A DNA stretch of 16,852 bases from Actinomycetes bacterium (GTDB taxonomy: Bacteria; Actinomycetota; Acidimicrobiia; Acidimicrobiales; Palsa-688). The DNA is taken from positions 1-16,852 of the forward strand of contig JAJZWW010000022.1 of the NCBI GenBank assembly GCA_021846485.1. Direction: 5' to 3'. Each line of letters begins with the position of its first letter. Within the stretch, counting starts at the first letter, position 1. Position numbers and translations under genes: made by a program. Of the stretch, positions 9,315-14,682 are shown piece by piece. The notes under the pieces are model-generated. The model did no database searches and was not told the DNA's origin. It was given only the letters and a program-made list of their open reading frames with translations.

Positions 9315-9569
9315 ATGGCCCGTGACCCCGAAGACGAGCCGTCCCGAGCAGCTCGCGTCACGCCCCTCGGTCCGGGTCGGGTCCTGCGGCTGGTGCTCCC
9401 GTCGTTCGTGGTCAGCACCCTGGTGGCCGCCGCCGGGGTGGCGCTGTTCTTCGTGGGGCAGCGGACCATCGGCTTGTTCCTGGTCGTGCTGGCGACCGTC
9501 GGCGGCCTGGCCGTACGGGCCCGCCTGGTCTACCGGGAGCAGATGCGCCCTCCTCGGGCCGACGGCTGA
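9315..9569 (+). CDS. Small two-helix membrane protein of unknown function
   Basis: The family is not recognised. The 84-aa product has a charged N-terminus (about 1-22) and two hydrophobic segments. These are about 24-47 (LRLVLPSFVVSTLVAAAGVALFFV) and 51-67 (TIGLFLVVLATVGGLAV), separated by GQR. A basic C-terminus, RARLVYREQMRPPRADG, follows. The positive residues after the second helix suggest that both ends face the cytoplasm. The ATG has its own TAGAAT promoter, and the frame fills the space after rluD with typical GC-rich third positions. These facts support a real gene. It might be a small accessory membrane protein, but nothing in the sequence ties it to a partner. Confidence 0.6.
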   Translation: MARDPEDEPSRAARVTPLGPGRVLRLVLPSFVVSTLVAAAGVALFFVGQRTIGLFLVVLATVGGLAVRARLVYREQMRPPRADG

Positions 9570-9679
9570 CCCCACCGGCTGACGTCCGGGGCGCCCCAGT
9601 CGCCCGTACGGTATGTTGCGCACAGCTCGCGGTCGGCGTCCGGCGCGGCCCGACGCCCGCCGGCCTCCGGACCGGTTCC

Positions 9680-9713
9680 GGCTGCCCGCCCAGCTCGGCT
9701 GCCCGCCCAGCTC
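9680..9713 (+). repeat. Perfect 17-bp tandem duplication
   Basis: The unit GGCTGCCCGCCCAGCTC occurs twice head to tail (9680-9696 and 9697-9713). It is non-coding and looks like a simple slippage product. Confidence 0.9.
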
Positions 9714-9800
9714 GGGCTGACCGCGTTCGGCGGGTGCCGCACTGCTCGGCGTAGCCGAAGTCGGGGTCCACGGGACCGACGGCCCCAAAAGTGACGGGAA

Positions 9801-9883
9801 AGTGGGTGCAGCGAGCCGAACTGGGTGCATTCGGGGCCCGATACGGCGGTCGAAAGCACCCACTTCGAGTCTGTGCACCCACT
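9801..9883. repeat. Imperfect 33-bp inverted repeat built from four TGGGTGC motifs
   Basis: Arms 9801-9833 and 9851-9883 match at 27 of 33 positions around a 17-nt centre. Each arm carries two TGGGTGC copies spaced 19 bp apart (plus strand at 9803 and 9822; minus strand reading from 9881 and 9862). The outer 10 bp, AGTGGGTGCA and TGCACCCACT, are perfect. It could be a cruciform, a REP-like or MITE-like element, a double operator, or part of a non-coding RNA. It ends 140 bp before the nuclease gene. Confidence 0.85.
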
Positions 9884-10011
9884 ATGGGCTGCTGGGGCCT
9901 CCCCTCGCCGCTCCTGCCCGCCGCCTGCGTGCTCCCATGCCCCGCGACCCGGTGCTCGATCGGAGCGATGCACTCCACGATCCCACCTCTCCTCCATGGT
10001 GTGAGCCCTCT

Positions 10012-10017
10012 TATACT
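10012..10017 (+). promoter_or_regulatory. -10 box of the leaderless nuclease-gene promoter
   Basis: TATACT is the best -10 match in the window. It is followed by 6 nt (AGGTAA) and then GTG at 10024. No -35 consensus was seen. Confidence 0.65.
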
Positions 10018-10023
10018 AGGTAA

Positions 10024-11010
10024 GTGCACAAAACGACATGGAGTATCGTCCAAGCGATCTTCCGGTCCCATGCCGGGGCGGCTTCCCGCAGCGAGCTGCG
10101 CGCGGCCGGCGTGACCGATTGGGAGGTGGACCGTAGGGTGCGCTCCGGTGACTGGGAGCCGGTCGGACGTCTCGTCGTGCGCTCGGCCGCCGCTCCCCGG
10201 GGGGCCGAGCACGACCTCTGGGTGGCCTACCTCGCGGCGGGACCGGCAGCTGTGGTGTCGCACGTGTCGGCTGCTTGGCTCTGGGATCTGGCACCGCCAC
10301 CGCCCCTGCCGACGCTGAGTGTCCCGCGGGGTGGGACCAGCCGTGTGGAGCGGGCGGTGGTCCACCGGCCCCGCATCCCGGCAGCCCGGGTAGTCCACCG
10401 TAAGGGATTGCCGTGCACCGATCCGCTGCGGACGCTCGTGGAGCTCGCCGCCGCCCTGCCGGCGGCCGAGCTGGACGAAGCCGTTGACCGAGCCCTCGCT
10501 CGGAGGCTCGTGTCGGTGCCCGCGCTCGAGGCGGAGATCGGCCGGGTGGCCGGGCGTGGGCGTCAGGGGCCGGCCCTGCTGCGTGGTGCCCTCGGGCGCC
10601 GGGGCCACCTCGGGGCGCCGGCGCCGAGCGTCTTGGAGAGCAACCTCCTCCGCCTGCTGGACCGGGCGGGTATCACCCCTCTCGCCACCGAGGTGCGGGC
10701 GGGGCCCGATGGCCGCTACCGCCTGGACTGCCTGCTCGCCCCGGGAGTGGCAGTCGAGGTAGACGGCTTCGCCTATCACGCGTCGCCGGAGCAGAAGGGT
10801 GACGACGAGCGCCGGCGCAACCAGTTGCGCCTCGAGGGATGGGTGCTCCTCGTGTACACCTGGCGCGACGTGCTCGGTGACGGCAATCGGGTGGTGAGCG
10901 AGTTGCGAGCGGCGCTGGCCTCGGCGCCCACTGCCGGCGCCGGCAAGTACCGAGTACAAGCCAGCCTGCTGGACTGTTTCGCGCCCAAACTCCAAGGCGA
11001 GGGCCAGTGA
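10024..11010 (+). CDS. AbiEi-like winged-helix protein with a C-terminal DUF559/Vsr-like endonuclease domain
   Basis: The 328-aa product has two parts. Residues about 5-55 form a winged helix like the AbiEi antitoxin domain (GAASRSELRAAGVTDWEVDRRVRSG, then WEPVGRLVV). Residues 56-195 match the usual middle region of these proteins (AVVSHVSAAWLWDL, VHRKGLPCTDPLRTLVELA). Residues about 200-310 look like a restriction-endonuclease fold of the DUF559/Vsr type: E205 in VLESNLLRLL, D235 in YRLDCLL, E245 and D247 in VAVEVDGFAYH, and RLEGWVLLVYTWRDVL at the end. Such proteins are common in actinobacteria, usually as solitary genes. No AbiEii toxin partner is adjacent, so it should not be called a complete toxin-antitoxin system. 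The GTG is directly preceded by a TATACT -10. A TGGGTGC inverted repeat lies upstream. Substrate and role are unknown. Confidence 0.82.
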   Translation: MHKTTWSIVQAIFRSHAGAASRSELRAAGVTDWEVDRRVRSGDWEPVGRLVVRSAAAPRGAEHDLWVAYLAAGPAAVVSHVSAAWLWDLAPPPPLPTLSVPRGGTSRVERAVVHRPRIPAARVVHRKGLPCTDPLRTLVELAAALPAAELDEAVDRALARRLVSVPALEAEIGRVAGRGRQGPALLRGALGRRGHLGAPAPSVLESNLLRLLDRAGITPLATEVRAGPDGRYRLDCLLAPGVAVEVDGFAYHASPEQKGDDERRRNQLRLEGWVLLVYTWRDVLGDGNRVVSELRAALASAPTAGAGKYRVQASLLDCFAPKLQGEGQ

Positions 11011-11030
11011 ACTTCCTCCTCTGTAGGCGG

Positions 11031-14000
11031 TCACCTGAGCCGGCGGAGGGCCCGTTCGGGATGGGGTTCGGGCGGCTGGACGTGGACCCGGAGGCCGGCC
11101 ACGGCGGCGCGGCCCGGGCTCACCACGACCGGGTCCAGGTCCAGGTGGGTCACCTCGGGGAGGTCCTCGACGAGCCGCCCGACGCGCAGCACGAGCCCGT
11201 CGATCGCCTCCTTCTCCGCCTCGGACCAGGGGGAGCCGTCGGGGCGATGGCTGCCGAGCACCTCGGTCCGCAGCTCGGCGGCGTCGACGTCGGTGACCGG
11301 CAGGATCCGGCTGCGGCGCACCCGTACGGGCTCGCCCAGGCGGCCGCCAGTCCCCAGGCTCACCAGCGGGCCGAAGTCGGGGTCCTGGGTGACGCCGACC
11401 GCGACGTCCCATCCGGGGCGGGCGGTGGCTTGGACCACCATCGGTCCCCGGGAGGCGAGCTCGGCGACGGCGACGCGAACCGCGCCGGCTTCCAGCAGCC
11501 CGAGGCGGATGTTGCCCCGCTCGGCCTTGGTGCGGGAGGGCCCGGGGTCGACCTCGACCACCACGGGGTAGCCGAGCTGGCCGGCGGCGGCGACCGCGGC
11601 GTCGCCCAACCTCCGCGGATCGCTGGCGGTGCCAGCAACGCCGCCGGCGGCGGTGTCGCTGTCCAGGTCGGCCGCAAGTGGGCGGGAGGGCAGGAGGTCG
11701 ATCCCGTAGGCGGCTGCCAGCGCCCGGGTCGTCTCGCGGTCGAGCCAGCCCCCGCGTAGGCACTGGGGGGCGCGGGGTTCCCCGCCGGCCAGCTGCTCGC
11801 CCTCGCCGGCCAGCTGCTCGCCCTCGCCAGCAGCGACGTCCGTTTCGCCAGCGCCACCCCGGCCATCGTCGACGTCGACCCCCTCCCCGCCGGTTCGGGC
11901 CACGTTCCCACCCTCGCCGGACCGACTCATGGCCTCCAAGGCCCGGCTGACCAGCTCTCGGGCGGAGACGGTGTCCACCGGCAGGTCGGGAAGCGTTCCC
12001 ACCGGCCGGCGGCGCCACTCGGCGTACTCGGCCACCCGCCCGAGTGCCCGGGCCGCCGCCTCTGGGAAGGCGAACGACGGGACCCGTCGTCCCTCGGGCC
12101 CCACGAGGCCGCGCCTGCCTAGAATGCTCGCCACGACCGGCTTCTCCGGGGCGGTCGTGGCGGCGGTGGCGACGGCGGTGGCGACGGCGTCCGCCGGTGA
12201 GGCGAGCAGGGAGGTGTACAAGGCGATCGCCGCGTCCACGCCGTCGTCGGCGAGCACCACCTCGAGGGCGGCCCGCAGGTGCTCGGGCAGGGCGTCGGCG
12301 GGCAGTCCGACCGGGTCGGCCGCGGCGGTCGCTGCCGGCACCGTCGCGCGCAGCCGCTCTTCGATCGCCGGGGTCAGGGCGGCGACCTCCAGGCCGGCGG
12401 CTCGGCAGGCGTCGGCGGCGAGGACCTCGGGACCACCGCTGCTGCCGACGATCGCCACTCGCCGGCCGGCCGGCAGCGGCTGGCTGACCAGCACCTGGGC
12501 CACGTCGAAGAGCTCTTCCAGGGTGGCGGTGCGGATCACGCCGGTCTGGCGGAGGAGGGCCTCGACAGCAGCCTCACCCGCACCGGGATGGTCCGCCGGC
12601 ACCTCTGCCCGACCTGCGCCGTCGCCGCCGGCCGTGCTCCCGCCGGCCGTGCTCCCGCCGGCCGTGCTCCGGTCCACCGCCGACCCGGACCATCCGCTCT
12701 TCACCATGACGATCGGCTTGTGGCGGGCGACGCGGCGGGCGACCCGGGCGAAGGTCCGGGGGTTGCCGAAGGTCTCGATGTACATGCAGATCACCCGGGT
12801 CGCCTCGTCGCCGTCCCAGTACTGCAGCAGGTCGTTGCCGCTGACGTCGGCTTTGTTGCCGGTGGAGACGAAGCTCGACACCCCCGTGCCGCGGCGGGCC
12901 AGCTCGTCGAGGACGACGACACCGAGCGCTCCGGACTGGGCGATGAAGCCGACCTGGCCGGCAGGGGGCAGCGGGCCGAAGGCGGCCGCCAGGCGCACGT
13001 TGGGGTCGGTGTTGACCACGCCCATCGAGTTGGGCCCGACGAGCCGCATGCCGTTGCGGCGGGCCTCGGCGACGAGGCGCCGCTCGGCCTGCCGCCCGGT
13101 CTCGTCCCGGTCGGCGAAGCCCGAGGAGATCACCACCAGACCCCCGACGTGGCTTCGCACGCACTGCTCGACGACCTCGGGGACGGCGCGGGCCGGAACC
13201 GCGAGGATCGCCAGGTCGACCTGGTCTGGGACGTCGGCGACGCTCGGGTAGGAGCGCACGCTGCAGACGTGCGTTGTCCCGGGGTTGACCGGGAACACCG
13301 GGCCCTCGAAGCCGCCGTCGAGCAGCGCCCGCAGGACCTGGTTGCCGAGCGTCTCGGGCCGCCGGCTGGCGCCGACCACGGCGACCGAGCGGGGGGCGAG
13401 GATGCGGCCGACCGATCGGGCGGTGGCCAGGCGCTCGCGCTCGTGGGACAGGGTCAGAGAGATCGGCGTCGCTTCGATCGGGAAGGCCACCCGGACCACC
13501 CCGTCCGCGAAGGTGCGCTCGTCGCCGAAGCCGGCCTCGTGGAACATCCTGAGCATCCGGGAGTTCTCGGGGAGGGTGTCGGCGACGAAGCGGGTGACGC
13601 CCACCGCCCGGGCGTAGGCCGCCAGCTGCTCGAGCAGCACGGTCCCGAGCCCCCGGCCCTGCTGGGCGTCGTCCACCAAGAACGCGACCTCGGCCTCGTC
13701 GCCGGGGCCCGAGCCGGAGGGGAGGCGTTCGTAGCGTCCCACCGCGACGACCTCGTCGCCGAGCACGGCGACTAGGGCCAGGCGGTCGCGGTAGTCGACG
13801 GTGACGAAGCGCTCCAGCATGCGGGGGGACAGCGTGGTGAGCGGGCCGAAGAAGCGGAGGTAGATGGTCTCGGGGGACAGCCGACCGTGAAGCGCCAGGA
13901 TGGCCCCGGCGTCGCCGGGTCGGATGGGTCGGACGTGGACCGTGCCGCCGTCGCGCAGGACCACGTCGGACTCCCAACCGGCCGGGTAGCCGGGCGGGAG

Positions 14001-14075
14001 GGCCGGGTCGCCTCGCGGGATGACCGGGTCCTCTCCCACGTCAGTGCCATCCGCAGGGTGGCGCGCCGCGTCCAT
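11031..14075 (-). CDS. pat: Pat-type protein lysine acetyltransferase (GNAT plus ADP-forming acyl-CoA-synthetase-like body)
   Basis: This family acetylates lysines of acyl-CoA synthetases and other enzymes. The 1014-aa product begins with a GNAT domain (about 38-203) with the acetyl-CoA loop QQGRGLGT (138-145) and acidic E127/E129. A CoA-binding Rossmann domain (from about 225; PRSVAVVGASRRPETLG), succinyl-CoA-ligase-like domains (VGPNSMGVVNT, GFIAQSGALGVVV, IYIETFGNP-like) and a C-terminal ATP-grasp-like region (about 780-1000) follow. The ATP-grasp strand reads VVVEVDPGPSRTKAERGN. The usual Lys and His of the LK...HK pattern are absent, which suggests a non-catalytic, ligand-sensing body as reported for Pat enzymes. 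Two low-complexity linkers carry tandem repeats. ATG 14075 is chosen because it lies after the upstream gene's stop and before the conserved start of the GNAT domain. It is probably cotranscribed with the rrf2 gene. Confidence 0.88.
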   Translation of the reverse strand: MDAARHPADGTDVGEDPVIPRGDPALPPGYPAGWESDVVLRDGGTVHVRPIRPGDAGAILALHGRLSPETIYLRFFGPLTTLSPRMLERFVTVDYRDRLALVAVLGDEVVAVGRYERLPSGSGPGDEAEVAFLVDDAQQGRGLGTVLLEQLAAYARAVGVTRFVADTLPENSRMLRMFHEAGFGDERTFADGVVRVAFPIEATPISLTLSHERERLATARSVGRILAPRSVAVVGASRRPETLGNQVLRALLDGGFEGPVFPVNPGTTHVCSVRSYPSVADVPDQVDLAILAVPARAVPEVVEQCVRSHVGGLVVISSGFADRDETGRQAERRLVAEARRNGMRLVGPNSMGVVNTDPNVRLAAAFGPLPPAGQVGFIAQSGALGVVVLDELARRGTGVSSFVSTGNKADVSGNDLLQYWDGDEATRVICMYIETFGNPRTFARVARRVARHKPIVMVKSGWSGSAVDRSTAGGSTAGGSTAGGDGAGRAEVPADHPGAGEAAVEALLRQTGVIRTATLEELFDVAQVLVSQPLPAGRRVAIVGSSGGPEVLAADACRAAGLEVAALTPAIEERLRATVPAATAAADPVGLPADALPEHLRAALEVVLADDGVDAAIALYTSLLASPADAVATAVATAATTAPEKPVVASILGRRGLVGPEGRRVPSFAFPEAAARALGRVAEYAEWRRRPVGTLPDLPVDTVSARELVSRALEAMSRSGEGGNVARTGGEGVDVDDGRGGAGETDVAAGEGEQLAGEGEQLAGGEPRAPQCLRGGWLDRETTRALAAAYGIDLLPSRPLAADLDSDTAAGGVAGTASDPRRLGDAAVAAAGQLGYPVVVEVDPGPSRTKAERGNIRLGLLEAGAVRVAVAELASRGPMVVQATARPGWDVAVGVTQDPDFGPLVSLGTGGRLGEPVRVRRSRILPVTDVDAAELRTEVLGSHRPDGSPWSEAEKEAIDGLVLRVGRLVEDLPEVTHLDLDPVVVSPGRAAVAGLRVHVQPPEPHPERALRRLR
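11785..11826 (-). repeat. Two 21-bp in-frame repeats in the pat linker
   Basis: Two identical head-to-tail copies encode a GEGEQLA-type heptapeptide before the ATP-grasp region, around residues 751-764. Confidence 0.85.
12626..12670 (-). repeat. Three 15-bp in-frame repeats in the pat linker
   Basis: Three perfect copies of CGCCGGCCGTGCTCC (plus strand) encode STAGG repeats, around residues 469-483, between two succinyl-CoA-ligase-like domains. Confidence 0.9.
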
Positions 14076-14095
14076 CGGCGGGGCCGACCCCGCCG
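14076..14095 (-). promoter_or_regulatory. Hairpin abutting the pat start codon
   Basis: In the minus-strand message, CGGCGGGG and CCCCGCCG form a perfect 8-bp stem with a 4-nt loop that ends at the base before the ATG. It would occupy the ribosome-binding region. A regulatory role is inferred. Confidence 0.45.
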
Positions 14096-14131
14096 ACCCC
14101 ACCACCCTGCGCGGCCCGCGAAGCGCCCACG

Positions 14132-14623
14132 TCAGCCGACGGGGACGACCGGCGCCGCCTCGTAGGCGGGTGGCGCCCCGAGACCGGGAGACAGCGCCGG
14201 GCCACCCCGGCTGGCGCGGGTCACCATGTCGGCCAGGGTGAAGCCGTCGAGGTGGCGGCGCATGTGCTCGCCCACCTCGGCCCATACCGAGAGCAGTACG
14301 CACTGGCCCTCGTGGTCGCAAGCCCCGTTCTGGTGGGGCTCGCCGAAGTCGCCGGCGACGATCGGCCCGTCGACCGCGCTGACGATCTCGCCGAGGGTGA
14401 TCCCCTCCGCCGGGCGAGCCAGGACGTAGCCCCCGCCCACGCCCCGCTTCGACCGGACGATCCCCGCACCTTTGAGGGCGAGGAGGATCTGCTCTAGGTA
14501 GGGCTGGGGCAGGCCGGTCCGCTCGGCGATGTCCCGCACCGAGGTCGGCTGTCCCTGGCCGGCGTGGAGGGCCAGTGACAGCAGGGCCCGGCTGGCGTAG
14601 TCGCCACGTGTCGAGACCTTCAC
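14132..14623 (-). CDS. Rrf2-family transcriptional regulator with a two-cysteine motif
   Basis: This winged-helix regulator belongs to the family of IscR, NsrR, RsrR and CymR. The product has 163 aa from GTG 14623, which gives the standard N-terminus VKVSTRGDYASRALLSLALH. The DNA-binding helices are clear: VRDIAERTGLPQPYLEQILLALKGAGIVRSKRGVGGGYVLARP. In the Fe-S loop it has C102 and C108 (CDHEGQCVLLSVW). These align with the last two IscR cluster cysteines, while the first is missing and is flanked instead by P96 and H97. A [2Fe-2S] cluster with His or other ligands, or a thiol switch, is possible but unproven. The GTG follows a TACCAT -10 by 6 nt, so it is leaderless. It lies 59 bp from the divergent phosphodiesterase and 56 bp before pat on the same strand. 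Confidence 0.92.
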   Translation of the reverse strand: MKVSTRGDYASRALLSLALHAGQGQPTSVRDIAERTGLPQPYLEQILLALKGAGIVRSKRGVGGGYVLARPAEGITLGEIVSAVDGPIVAGDFGEPHQNGACDHEGQCVLLSVWAEVGEHMRRHLDGFTLADMVTRASRGGPALSPGLGAPPAYEAAPVVPVG

Positions 14624-14629
14624 GGGCTC

Positions 14630-14635
14630 ATGGTA
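14630..14635 (-). promoter_or_regulatory. -10 box of the leaderless rrf2 promoter
   Basis: Read on the minus strand, TACCAT is followed by 6 nt (GAGCCC) and then GTG at 14623. This fixes the GTG start rather than the longer upstream frame. Confidence 0.6.
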
Positions 14636-14660
14636 CTGGTGGGCCCGGCCGCCGCTCGGG

Positions 14661-14681
14661 CCGAGACCGGTAGGGTCTCGG
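14661..14681. promoter_or_regulatory. Candidate operator palindrome in the divergent promoter region
   Basis: CCGAGACC-GGTAG-GGTCTCGG is a perfect inverted repeat with 8-bp arms. It overlaps the -10 box of the phosphodiesterase gene and ends one base before its ATG. Binding by the adjacent Rrf2 regulator is a hypothesis. As RNA it would also form a hairpin, but the start is leaderless. Confidence 0.5.
14671..14676 (+). promoter_or_regulatory. -10 box of the leaderless phosphodiesterase promoter
   Basis: TAGGGT is followed by 6 nt and then ATG at 14683. There is no Shine-Dalgarno. It lies inside the candidate operator. Confidence 0.55.
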
Positions 14682-14682
14682 G

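Larger units (their letters stand above)
9570..10011. other. Gene-free stretch containing repeats
   Basis: No convincing coding sequence was found on either strand; short open frames here are compositionally odd and match nothing recognised. It holds a 17-bp tandem duplication, a long imperfect inverted repeat, and a -10-like TATGTT at 9612-9617 with no start codon in reach. Its right part contains A-runs and is less GC-rich than its surroundings. No tRNA was seen. Confidence 0.6.

Noticed and set aside
9672..9700. GGTTC-like T-loop suggesting a tRNA
   Set aside because: No acceptor, D or anticodon stems can be paired around it; it is part of the GC-rich duplicated segment.
9791..10114. Short plus-strand open frames across the inverted repeat
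   Set aside because: They run through the palindrome and into the nuclease gene in another frame, and the products look random. No promoter or ribosome site fits.
10024..11010. Complete AbiE type IV toxin-antitoxin system
   Set aside because: Only the AbiEi-like domain is present; the neighbours are a membrane protein and pat, with no nucleotidyltransferase toxin.
9412..12018. 868-codon open frame on the minus strand
   Set aside because: It spans the small membrane gene, the gene-free stretch, the nuclease gene and the end of pat. The product is low-complexity Arg/Gly/Pro with no recognisable fold, and pat occupies the same strand in another frame.
12279..13775. 498-codon open frame on the plus strand
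   Set aside because: It is antisense to pat and has no motif; a GC-bias shadow.
14075..14321. N-terminal extension of Pat
   Set aside because: It would overlap the rrf2 coding region and is Arg/Pro/Gly-rich without homology; the ATG at 14075 lies in the gap just ahead of the GNAT domain.
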